DNA from: Peptococcaceae bacterium
Lineage (GTDB): Bacteria; Bacillota; Desulfitobacteriia; Desulfitobacteriales; Syntrophobotulaceae
NCBI GenBank assembly: GCA_012523535.1
Contig: JAAYII010000036.1
Location: 1 to 23,370 of the forward strand
DNA: 23,370 nt
Reading direction: 5' to 3'
How positions within the stretch are numbered: position 1 is the first letter of the stretch; each line of letters begins with the position of its first letter. Under the pieces are notes generated by a model that saw only the letters and a program-made list of their open reading frames with translations, did no database searches and had not been told where the DNA came from. Made by a program: the position numbers and the translations under genes. Below, piece after piece: positions 15,566-23,058 of this stretch.

Positions 15566-15594
15566 TAGACATCGGGGGTTTAATGGTTTATATT
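15566..15594 (+). promoter_or_regulatory. Probable promoter of panB
   Basis: TAGACA (15566-15571) and TATATT (15589-15594) are separated by 17 bases, one mismatch each from the vegetative consensus hexamers. Transcription would begin near 15601, about 50 bases before the panB ATG. The rest of the 215-base gap after uvrA holds an imperfect hairpin around GGGATGTGTTTCCC but nothing else I recognise. Confidence 0.5.
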
Positions 15595-15653
15595 ATAAAA
15601 GTGGCAAGTTGAAAAGGCCTGATTTATTTTATTAATTTGCGGAGGGAAAAAGG

Positions 15654-16499
15654 ATGCGACAAAAAGTCACAATTCATAGCTTACAGGAAAAGGTCCGGAA
15701 CGGAGAAAAAATTACCATGCTCACTTGTTATGATTATCCCATGGCCTTGTTGGAAGAAAAAGCGGGGATTGACATAATTCTCTGTGGAGATTCCATGGCT
15801 ATGACTGTTTTTGGGCATGAGAATACCTTGGGTATGACTATGGATCCGATGATTCTTCATGCCCAGGCGGTAAGGAAAGGTGCTCCCGGCGCTTTTTTGG
15901 TTGGCGATATGCCTTATATGTCTTATCAAATAAGTCCTCAAGAGGCTATCCGTAATGCCGGCCGTTATATGGCCGAAGCCGGGTGCGACGCTGTTAAACT
16001 CGAAGGCGGGGCGAACATGGCCAAAACAGTGGAAGCATTGGTCAATGCCACAATTCCGGTAATGGGCCATTTGGGGTTGCCCCCTCAATCCATTGCTCAA
16101 TTGGGAGGCTTTAAATCTCAAGGCAGAGATGCCGAAGGAGCAAAGAAAATTATTGAGGACGCCAGAATCCTGGAAGAAGCGGGTATAAGCCTGCTGCTCC
16201 TGGAAGCTGTGCCGCCGGAAGTCGGGGCCATTATCGCCGAAAGGGCTAAAATCCCGGTAATAGGAATAGGGGCAGGACCCCATGTTCATGGTCAACTTTT
16301 AATCGTTCATGATGCTTTGGGATTTTTTGATGCTTTTACTCCGAAATTTGTCAAGAAATATCTCGATTTGAATTCTTCCATCCTTGAAGCCTTGGAAAAC
16401 TACAAGCAAGACGTAGTTGAAGGGCGGTTCCCCCAAGAAGAGCACTGCTATAAATTTAAAGCCGGAGAATTAGAAAAGCTTTATCAACAATTAGAGTAG
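15654..16499 (+). CDS. panB: 3-methyl-2-oxobutanoate hydroxymethyltransferase
   Basis: PanB transfers a hydroxymethyl group from methylene-tetrahydrofolate to alpha-ketoisovalerate, giving ketopantoate, the first committed step to pantothenate and coenzyme A. The 281 residues form a TIM-barrel. Recognisable segments are KITMLTCYDYPMALLEEKAG, then ILCGDSMAMTVFGHENTLGM with the Asp that binds magnesium. VKLEGG follows, then GHLGLPPQSIAQLGGFKSQG and IPVIGIGAGPHVHGQLLIVHD, the last being the most conserved stretch of the family. ATG 15654 follows GGAGGG. The usual partners panC and panD are absent from the window, so the pathway is split elsewhere or incomplete. Confidence 0.95.
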   Translation: MRQKVTIHSLQEKVRNGEKITMLTCYDYPMALLEEKAGIDIILCGDSMAMTVFGHENTLGMTMDPMILHAQAVRKGAPGAFLVGDMPYMSYQISPQEAIRNAGRYMAEAGCDAVKLEGGANMAKTVEALVNATIPVMGHLGLPPQSIAQLGGFKSQGRDAEGAKKIIEDARILEEAGISLLLLEAVPPEVGAIIAERAKIPVIGIGAGPHVHGQLLIVHDALGFFDAFTPKFVKKYLDLNSSILEALENYKQDVVEGRFPQEEHCYKFKAGELEKLYQQLE

Positions 16500-16512
16500 A
16501 TCAACAAGCTCA

Positions 16513-16552
16513 AGTGGGGCAAGGGACATTTGTATGTCAGCTTTGTCCCACT
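16513..16552 (+). other. Long stem-loop between panB and the HAD phosphatase gene
   Basis: Positions 16513-16524 pair with 16541-16552 in 12 base pairs (two of them G-U in RNA). Inside, GACAT (16525-16529) pairs with ATGTC (16534-16538) around the loop TTGT, leaving a two-base bulge (AG). The stem begins 13 bases after the panB stop. No T-run follows, so it is not a standard terminator. The 3' arm bases CCCAC (16547-16551) can alternatively pair with GTGGG (16566-16570), which belongs to the ribosome binding site of the next gene. Confidence 0.65.
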
Positions 16553-16576
16553 ACTGGCACTTAAGGTGGGAAAATT

Positions 16577-17386
16577 ATGCTCAAAATGATAGCCATTGAT
16601 TTGGATTATACCCTTTTGGATAAAGAGTGGAAAATCTCGGCTAGAAACAGCGAGGCTATTCGTACAGCCACGGATCAAGGCCTTAAAATAATTTTGGCTA
16701 CGGGCCGCATGGCCGCCTCGGCCAGAAAATATGCCCATCAATTAGGGCTTGATTTACCGATTATTACCTACAACGGGGCTTTGGTGGAACAAGGCTTAAG
16801 CGGTGAGATCATTCACCGCCAAGTTATACCTGTTTCTATAGCGGCTAAAATAGTTAATGAGTTGCTGGCCAAGAAGATTTTTTTCCAAGCTTATATTCAA
16901 GACAGGGTATTCGCTTCTGAACCCAATCCTTATTCCCTCAGGTATACGCGCATGACAGGTGTTGAAGTGGAAATTGCCGACATACCTGAACTCTTGGCCC
17001 AGGAGAAAGAGGGTTTGGACAAAATTCTTTGCCTGGTAAAGGAAGAAGAGTCGGAATTGATTAGACGCGAATTGGAAAAGGCTTACGGCGATTATGTTCA
17101 TATCACTTCATCGAAGAACAACAACTTGGAAATTGTGCACCGCGGGGTTAATAAAGGTGCGGCTCTTCAAACCCTGGCGGCTAAATGGGGTATTAAGGCG
17201 GAAGAAATCATGGCTATCGGCGACAGCCCCAATGATAAAGAGATGATCAGTTATGCCGGTATCGGGGTGGCTGTGGAAAATGCTCATCCTGAAATAAAAA
17301 GAATAGCGGACTATATAACTTCCTCCCTTGAGGAAGACGGAGTTGCTCAGGCTATTGAACGCTTTGCCCTGGTTCAGTCTTTTTGA
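16577..17386 (+). CDS. Cof-type HAD-superfamily hydrolase
   Basis: This 269-residue cytoplasmic protein belongs to the Cof/IIB branch of the HAD phosphatases, which dephosphorylate sugar phosphates, flavin nucleotides or pyridoxal phosphate. Motif I is DLDYTLLD at residues 8-15, with the nucleophile Asp8 and acid/base Asp10. The residue after it is Tyr where most members have Gly (DxDGT). Motif II is ATGRM. Lys in NKGAAL serves as motif III, and GDSPNDKEMI is motif IV, which binds magnesium. The C2 cap lies between residues 85 and 185. ATG 16577 follows AAGGTGGG at six bases. The substrate cannot be told from sequence. It is 77 bases downstream of panB, so co-transcription is likely, but no functional link to pantothenate is evident. 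Confidence 0.9.
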   Translation: MLKMIAIDLDYTLLDKEWKISARNSEAIRTATDQGLKIILATGRMAASARKYAHQLGLDLPIITYNGALVEQGLSGEIIHRQVIPVSIAAKIVNELLAKKIFFQAYIQDRVFASEPNPYSLRYTRMTGVEVEIADIPELLAQEKEGLDKILCLVKEEESELIRRELEKAYGDYVHITSSKNNNLEIVHRGVNKGAALQTLAAKWGIKAEEIMAIGDSPNDKEMISYAGIGVAVENAHPEIKRIADYITSSLEEDGVAQAIERFALVQSF

Positions 17387-17444
17387 TGTATTAAAATAAT
17401 TTAAATTTTTTTAAGGACATTTTATTACGAATGGGAGTATGGCT

Positions 17445-19328
17445 TTGCGCATTTTGTTAGTGGCTTTGAATGCCAGCTATGTTCATACCAATCTGGCGAT
17501 TCGTTACCTGCGTGAGGTGTTAAAAAAACAGGGAAACCGGGACTGGCAAGTACAGATCAGGGAATTTACCATCAACGATCATTTGGATAGAATTGCCGCT
17601 GCCATTTTTGAGGAGCAACCGGATATTTTAGGTTTCTCCTGTTATATTTGGAACATTAGCCAGGTGTCGGCCCTTGTACGCCGCTTACGGCCGGTATTGC
17701 CTGAAACATTTTTCCTGGGCGGCGGACCGGAAGTATCTTTTGAGACCGAGGAATTACTGCTTAAAAATCCTGAATGGGACGGGATTATTGTCGGTGAAGG
17801 GGAATACACCCTGCCACAGCTTGTACAAGCTTTGGCCACGGGCGGCCAACTTGAACAGGTGGACGGTTTAGTCTGGCGTAACCACAGGCAAGGGATGGGC
17901 GAATCACCGGCCGCGATTAAAAAAAATCCGCCATGTGCGGTTCTGCCGGATCTTAACACCTTACCCCCGCCCTATGTTCCGGGAGAAAATTTCAAGGGCA
18001 AACTTGTCTACGTGGAAACAAGCAGAGGATGTCCCTTTAATTGCGAATTCTGCATCTCTTCAACATTTCGCGGAATCAGGTATCTGGAGCCGGAAAGAGT
18101 ACGGCTTGTTTTACGCTGCCTTTTTGCTTCCGGTGCTCAAACCGTTAAATTTGTAGATAGGACCTTTAACAGCTCCAAAAAACATGCCTTTGCCGTTCTT
18201 GACATTTTCCGCGAAGAAGCGGAAAAAATAGCGGCGCAAGAGGGGCATAAACCGGGAGAGGTAAAGCTAAGAGCCCATTGTGAAATGGCCGGAGATTTGC
18301 TCGATGAAGAGTGGCTTGATTATCTAAAGAATTATCCGCAGGGGATGATTCAATTGGAAATCGGTGTTCAATCCACCCATCAACCTACCCTGCGGGCTGT
18401 TAACAGGATCCAAAAATTTGCTCATTGGCGGGAAAAGGTAGGGTTTTTACAGCATAGCTGCAATATTCCCGTCCATTTGGATTTGATTGCCGGCCTGCCT
18501 TTGGAAGGTTGGCAGGAATTCCGCCAATCCTTTGATGAAGTATTTGACTTGCGACCCAACCATCTTCAACTCGGTTTTCTTAAAGTGCTTAAAGGTTCCG
18601 GAATCAAGCGTAAAAGTAAGGAGTTTGGTCTAATATATTTGCCCGATCCGCCCTATACCGTCCTGCAAACAAAAGAGCTCAATCATGGTGAGTTAATTGA
18701 GTTGGCCAGAATAGAGGATATGGTGGAGAAATACTATAACTCAGGCAAGTTCAAATTCGGCTTGGAATGTATTCTCGCCGAACAAGAGAGCGCTTTCGAC
18801 TTTTTTTGCTCTTTAGCCGGATATTGGCAAGAAAAAAACTGGTTCGAACACGCCTGGTCCCCGGAAGGCCTAATGGTCAATTTATGGAAATTTTTAACGG
18901 AAATTTATGGCGGGAAGATCAACCCCCTATGGCGCGAAGCCCTTCGCTTCGATTACTACCTGTGGCAGAGACCCGGCCACATCCCGGCTTTCCTGGAAGG
19001 GGAGAAAGGGTTTTTTGCCGACGCCGCCGGAAAAAAAGAGGACTTGGTTTTAGACGAGAAGCGGGTGAAAAAAGATCCCCTTTGGGCTCAAATTATCCCG
19101 GCTGCTGAAAAGCTCGATCACCGACAGTGGGCTCGGGCTACCGCCGTTGAATATTTTAAGGCGGATATACCGGAAATAGTCCAGGCTCTGAAAACAAACA
19201 AACAGCCTCCGCAAATGGAGTGGAAGGGCTGTTGGTATTTATTCTATTATGATCGGGGCGCCGGAACAAAATATTTTAAGTACCAAGTTGATCTTCGGCA
19301 AGACACGAATATAAAAACACAAACATAA
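17445..19328 (+). CDS. B12-binding-domain radical SAM protein (DUF4080-like)
   Basis: This protein of about 627 residues has an N-terminal cobalamin-binding-like Rossmann domain (RILLVALNASYVHTNLAIRY, then ILGFSCYIWNI and FLGGGPEVSFE), a radical SAM barrel, and a C-terminal domain resembling DUF4080. The [4Fe-4S] cluster motif is C196-X3-C200-X2-C203 (GCPFNCEFC). Later barrel elements include IQLEIGVQSTH and HLDLIAGLPLEG. I did not see a DxHxxG cobalamin-ligand motif, common for this group. I prefer TTG 17445, seven bases after GGGAG; the ATG at 17439 would leave only one base between the same GGGAG and the start, and homologues begin near MKILL. The reaction is unknown; relatives are methyltransferases or unassigned enzymes. 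It is 58 bases downstream of the HAD gene. Confidence 0.85.
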   Translation: MRILLVALNASYVHTNLAIRYLREVLKKQGNRDWQVQIREFTINDHLDRIAAAIFEEQPDILGFSCYIWNISQVSALVRRLRPVLPETFFLGGGPEVSFETEELLLKNPEWDGIIVGEGEYTLPQLVQALATGGQLEQVDGLVWRNHRQGMGESPAAIKKNPPCAVLPDLNTLPPPYVPGENFKGKLVYVETSRGCPFNCEFCISSTFRGIRYLEPERVRLVLRCLFASGAQTVKFVDRTFNSSKKHAFAVLDIFREEAEKIAAQEGHKPGEVKLRAHCEMAGDLLDEEWLDYLKNYPQGMIQLEIGVQSTHQPTLRAVNRIQKFAHWREKVGFLQHSCNIPVHLDLIAGLPLEGWQEFRQSFDEVFDLRPNHLQLGFLKVLKGSGIKRKSKEFGLIYLPDPPYTVLQTKELNHGELIELARIEDMVEKYYNSGKFKFGLECILAEQESAFDFFCSLAGYWQEKNWFEHAWSPEGLMVNLWKFLTEIYGGKINPLWREALRFDYYLWQRPGHIPAFLEGEKGFFADAAGKKEDLVLDEKRVKKDPLWAQIIPAAEKLDHRQWARATAVEYFKADIPEIVQALKTNKQPPQMEWKGCWYLFYYDRGAGTKYFKYQVDLRQDTNIKTQT

Positions 19329-19332
19329 TATG

Positions 19333-19377
19333 AGGTTTCCTAACGTAAGATCATAATACCAGCTTTACAGGAAGCCT
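19333..19377 (+). other. Inverted repeat after the radical SAM gene, possible weak terminator
   Basis: AGGTTTCCT (19333-19341) and AGGAAGCCT (19369-19377) can form a nine-base-pair stem with one G-U pair, and GTAAG/CTTTAC inside may extend it. It starts four bases after the stop codon. No T-run follows, so termination would be inefficient or factor-dependent. The rest of the 203-base gap is very AT-rich and holds no gene I can see. Confidence 0.4.
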
Positions 19378-19531
19378 ATTGCCGGCGAACGGGTCAGAAT
19401 ATATGGCATTTGTAACTTAGAATTTAAAAGATTAAAATAATAAGTGAGTGCAATAAATAATAAGTTTAAAGATTTAAGCATAATTAACATATAAATGATA
19501 TTTAATTGATTTCAAGAGGAGTAAAGACGGG

Positions 19532-20692
19532 ATGAGAAGAGCCGGCCGATACCTTTTAGGCCTTTTTATCATAATTATAATGCTTGCGGCTTGCCAGCAA
19601 GGTCCAAAGCAAGGGCAGCCCGGAGGGGAAGCTCCGGTCGTCGTTTCCGTTTGGTATAGTCTCGAAGGGAAGCAAGAACAAGCATTGCTGGCTCAATTCG
19701 AACAAATCAATAAAAAACGGGAAGTTTTAGTGAAGGGAATTAAAATTCCGGCTAAGGATTTTGTTCGAAAAGTCTGGGCTTTGCAAGCGGGAGGCCAAGG
19801 GCCGGAAATCTTTATTGCCGAAGGGGACATTTTAGCCGCTTTATATGAACAAGGTGCCATTTCCCCGGTTTTAGCCGACAGTTCACAGGTTTATCCTTCC
19901 CTGCTGGCCGGTTTTACTTATAACCGCCAGGTCTTTGCTTTGCCTTGGCTAACCGATGTTCCCTTGCTCTATTATCGTAAGGATATTGTCTCCGCCCCAC
20001 CTGTCGACCTTAATGAGCTTGGGTTACGACAGTCAATTGCCGTATCATCCCAGGATTTTTTACTATTCAGCCCATGGTGGAAAGCTGAGGGAGGAATTTT
20101 GTGCCAGGGGAAATTACCTGCTCTAAACGTTAAGGCGAATGAGGATTTTTTGCTAAAATTGCAGACTTTAAAAACAGACGGGAAAATTAGGGAAGATAAA
20201 CAAGCTGTGGCTTTGTTCAAGAGCGGTGAAGCAACTTATCTCTTGGCTTGGACCAGCGACAGCATTAATCTAAACCAGGGACAAGGGAATTGGGGCTGTG
20301 TTTCTTTTTCCCGGCTATTTGGAAGCCAGGCCAATGCCTTGTTGGCTAAGACTATCGGTATAGCCAATTCCTCCATAAAAACAAGTCCCGCCTTAGAAGA
20401 TGCCATTCGTTTAGTTGAAGAGGAGCTGCTGCAAACGGAGGTCGAAGCTGCCGCCCATAAAACTACCGGCTACATGCCGGCTAATGTAAACTTCTATTAC
20501 CAGGCCGAAGACGGAACTTTGATTAAAGAAGCGGCCTTGACCATAGAAAATTCCTGGTCTCTGGAAGGAAATGCCCTGGAATGGAAGCTAGCCCCCATTT
20601 TTAGACAGGCCTGGCAAAATATTGCTGATCGTACGGAAATAAGTAAGCAATTGGCCACAGCCCAAGAAGACGCTTTAAAAATAGGCAAATAA
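19532..20692 (+). CDS. Lipoprotein, ABC-type extracellular solute-binding protein (family 1-like)
   Basis: This is a 386-residue exported lipoprotein starting at ATG 19532 behind GAGGAG. The signal peptide RRAGRYLLGLFIIIIMLAAC has a lipobox cleaved before Cys21, so the mature protein is tethered to the outer face of the membrane. After a Gly/Gln-rich linker it reads VVSVWYSLEGKQEQALLAQF. A body follows with GPEIFIAEGDILAALYEQGA and FALPWLTDVPLLYYRKDI, the pattern of sugar-type (MalE-like) solute-binding proteins, in which the second segment lines the ligand cleft. The ligand cannot be named. No permease or ATPase gene of a transporter lies beside it in the window, so it may serve a distant transporter or act as a sensor. 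rapZ starts 16 bases after its stop, suggesting co-transcription. Confidence 0.85.
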   Translation: MRRAGRYLLGLFIIIIMLAACQQGPKQGQPGGEAPVVVSVWYSLEGKQEQALLAQFEQINKKREVLVKGIKIPAKDFVRKVWALQAGGQGPEIFIAEGDILAALYEQGAISPVLADSSQVYPSLLAGFTYNRQVFALPWLTDVPLLYYRKDIVSAPPVDLNELGLRQSIAVSSQDFLLFSPWWKAEGGILCQGKLPALNVKANEDFLLKLQTLKTDGKIREDKQAVALFKSGEATYLLAWTSDSINLNQGQGNWGCVSFSRLFGSQANALLAKTIGIANSSIKTSPALEDAIRLVEEELLQTEVEAAAHKTTGYMPANVNFYYQAEDGTLIKEAALTIENSWSLEGNALEWKLAPIFRQAWQNIADRTEISKQLATAQEDALKIGK

Positions 20693-20708
20693 AATAGGGG
20701 TGATAACA

Positions 20709-21575
20709 ATGCCTTGGAAGAATCTCAACCTCGTTATTATTACCGGACTTTCAGGAGCAGGGAAGACACAAGCCTTACAAAGCTTGGAGGATATGGGCTT
20801 TTTTTGTGTTGATAACCTTCCGCCAAGCTTATTGGAAAAGTTTGTGGAGTTATGTGTGCAATCCCAGGGGAAGATTTCCAAGGCTGCGGTTGTTTGCGAT
20901 CTTAGAGGAGGGGAGTTTTTTTCTTCTTTAAATCAAGCCCTTCTTGATTTGCTGAAAGCCGGAGTTAGATATGAGATCCTTTTCTTGGAGGCTTCGGATG
21001 AAGTTTTAATCAAACGTTATAAAGAATCCCGCCGGCGTCACCCCGTCTCTCCTCAAGGGCATATTCTTGAGGGTATACGATTGGAAAGAAAGCAGCTGGC
21101 CGAGCTTAGGGGTAAAGCCCATAAGATCATCGATACATCCGATTTGAAAACGGTTCAACTAAAAAATAAAATCCGGGAATTGTTCGGGAAGGCTAATGAT
21201 CCGGCCAGAATGTCAATTTTGGTTATATCTTTCGGCTTTAAATACGGAATTCCCCTGGATGCAGACAATATAATCGATGTGCGTTTCTTGCCTAATCCCT
21301 ATTATGTTGAAGAGCTTAAAGCCTTAAACGGTAAGGACAAAAAGGTTAGGGATTACGTGCTTTCCGGTCCTTTGGTGACTGAATTCCTGGATAAATTTTT
21401 CAATATGTTGGAGTTTATTTTACCCCATTATCTCAAAGAAGGAAAAAATCATCTGGTTATTGGTATCGGCTGTACGGGCGGGCAGCATCGTTCAGTTGTC
21501 ATTGCCGAAAAAACCGCAGAGTTCTTGCGCCAACATAATTATTTATGCGCCGTTAATCATAGGGACCTGGATTAG
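20709..21575 (+). CDS. rapZ: RNase adaptor / nucleotide-binding protein RapZ (YvcJ)
   Basis: This is a 288-residue P-loop protein of the RapZ/YvcJ family. In E. coli RapZ senses glucosamine-6-phosphate and steers RNase E to the GlmZ RNA; in Bacillus, YvcJ is a GTP/ATP-binding protein affecting competence. Walker A GLSGAGKT is at residues 13-20. The middle contains the family segment ESRRRHPVSPQGHILEGI, and the C-terminal domain contains VISFGFKYGIPLDADNIIDV and GIGCTGGQHRSVVIAE. I chose ATG 20709 with AGGGG eight bases upstream, rejecting the in-frame GTG 20700, which overlaps that site. yvcK follows 34 bases after the stop and whiA comes next: the conserved Firmicutes and Actinobacteria cluster. 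Confidence 0.95.
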   Translation: MPWKNLNLVIITGLSGAGKTQALQSLEDMGFFCVDNLPPSLLEKFVELCVQSQGKISKAAVVCDLRGGEFFSSLNQALLDLLKAGVRYEILFLEASDEVLIKRYKESRRRHPVSPQGHILEGIRLERKQLAELRGKAHKIIDTSDLKTVQLKNKIRELFGKANDPARMSILVISFGFKYGIPLDADNIIDVRFLPNPYYVEELKALNGKDKKVRDYVLSGPLVTEFLDKFFNMLEFILPHYLKEGKNHLVIGIGCTGGQHRSVVIAEKTAEFLRQHNYLCAVNHRDLD

Positions 21576-21609
21576 GTATTACAACAAGGGGTTGGATGGG
21601 GAGGATTGT

Positions 21610-22983
21610 ATGGCAAAGAAGAAAGACCGGGAAAAATTTTCGGAAGCCTTGAAATGGCTTTATCCTAATCTCGGGGTAAAAAGATATTTTCTGCTTGCGG
21701 TTTTAGGCATATTTTTGTTGGCTTTAGGTTTGGCAGTTCTTAGCCATGGTGATATTCTCAGCTATCTTGAATTTTATTTTCGGGAAGCAATATATTTCCT
21801 GACCGGCGGGACCAAAGTATTAATGACCGTAATCGGCATTGTAATTTCCCTTGGGGGTCTGGCAATTATTTGTTTTGGTTTTAAAAAAATGCTGACTTCG
21901 GTAATCAATGTTTTGCTTCCCGGTAACGAGGACAAGGTCGTAGATGTCATTTATGCCCGCCGCCAATTAAAAAGGGGACCTAAAATTGTGGTTATCGGCG
22001 GGGGGACCGGGCTTTCGGCTTTGTTAAGAGGTTTAAAGGCTTATACCAGCAACTTAACAGCCATTGTTACAGTTGGTGACGACGGAGGAAGTTCCGGTCG
22101 CTTGCGGAGGGAGTTGGGAGTTTTGCCCCCCGGCGATGTGCGCAACTGTTTGCTGGCCTTGGCGGAAAAAGAAGATATCATGGAAGATCTTTTTTCCTAT
22201 CGCTTTAAAAGCGGTACTTTTGAGGGCCATAACCTGGGCAACCTTTTCCTCGCCGGCTTGGCGGAAAGATATGGCGATTTTCAAAAAAGTATTGAACATG
22301 TAGGAAAGGTTTTTGCTTTAAAAGGAGAGGTTTATCCATCCACATTGTCCCAGGTTACTCTGGAAGCTTATTTTGAAGATGGAAGATCTGTAAATGGAGA
22401 AACAGCCATTAGAACTACTCCCGGCAAAATAAAATATCTCAGAATTACCCCCTCGGACTGCGAACCGTTACCGGGCGCATTACAAGCCATAGAAGAAGCG
22501 GATTTGGTGGTTTTAGGGCCGGGGAGCCTTTATACCAGCATTATACCCAATATTTTGGTTAAGGGTTTAAGAGATAAAATTGCCGAGGTCCAAGCGCCGT
22601 GTGTTTATGTTTGCAATATAATGACCGAGCCCGGGGAAACCGAAGGATTTACGGTGTCCGACCATCTAAGGGCCATTATCGAGCATGGAGGGCGGGATTT
22701 GGTTGATGCGGTTCTGGCTGCCAAGGAGGAGATCCCACGCCGTGTATTGGAGCGTTATCTGGCTGAAGGAGCGGAAGTAGTTCGCAGCGACCGGGCTGCG
22801 GTGGAAGAATTGGGCGTGAACTATTTTGAAGGCACTTTTTATACCGGAGGAGATGTTGTCAGGCATAACCCGGAATTGCTGGCCAAGGAACTGCTGCGCA
22901 TCTTATTCCGCTTGAAACCTGTTTCCGAGAGGATAGCGGTAGTGGATTCTTATCTTTTGAACAGGAAACTCAAAGAACTGTAG
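21610..22983 (+). CDS. yvcK: Gluconeogenesis/envelope factor YvcK, CofD-like, with N-terminal membrane helices
   Basis: This 457-residue member of the YvcK/CofD-like family is needed in Bacillus for growth on gluconeogenic carbon and for normal cell-wall synthesis; it binds UDP-sugars. ATG 21610 follows GGGGAGG. Two membrane segments, about residues 27-45 and 69-91, precede the soluble domain, whose nucleotide-binding loop GGGTG is at 130-134. Further conserved segments are TVGDDGGSSGRLRRELG, PPGDVRNCLLALA, GHNLGNLFLAG, VVLGPGSLYTSIIPNIL and CNIMTEPGETEGFTVSDHL. The B. subtilis protein is shorter (about 317 residues) and lacks the membrane part; the extended form is common in Clostridia. The next gene, whiA, starts 75 bases downstream. 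Confidence 0.95.
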   Translation: MAKKKDREKFSEALKWLYPNLGVKRYFLLAVLGIFLLALGLAVLSHGDILSYLEFYFREAIYFLTGGTKVLMTVIGIVISLGGLAIICFGFKKMLTSVINVLLPGNEDKVVDVIYARRQLKRGPKIVVIGGGTGLSALLRGLKAYTSNLTAIVTVGDDGGSSGRLRRELGVLPPGDVRNCLLALAEKEDIMEDLFSYRFKSGTFEGHNLGNLFLAGLAERYGDFQKSIEHVGKVFALKGEVYPSTLSQVTLEAYFEDGRSVNGETAIRTTPGKIKYLRITPSDCEPLPGALQAIEEADLVVLGPGSLYTSIIPNILVKGLRDKIAEVQAPCVYVCNIMTEPGETEGFTVSDHLRAIIEHGGRDLVDAVLAAKEEIPRRVLERYLAEGAEVVRSDRAAVEELGVNYFEGTFYTGGDVVRHNPELLAKELLRILFRLKPVSERIAVVDSYLLNRKLKEL

Positions 22984-23058
22984 GAACAGGTTAATTGCAC
23001 AAAATAGAAGAATAAAGTAAAATAGCTTTGGAATAAAGGCTTTATGGGGTGAGGGGCC

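Noticed and set aside
15439..15653. Known riboswitch or small RNA in the uvrA-panB gap
   Set aside because: Only an imperfect short hairpin and a promoter are visible; no conserved riboswitch core was recognised.
20700..20708. GTG 20700 as the rapZ start
   Set aside because: It overlaps the AGGGG ribosome binding site that serves ATG 20709.
21460..21609. Longer yvcK start overlapping rapZ by over 100 bases
   Set aside because: The upstream in-frame stretch lies inside the conserved rapZ C-terminus, while ATG 21610 has a strong GGGGAGG.
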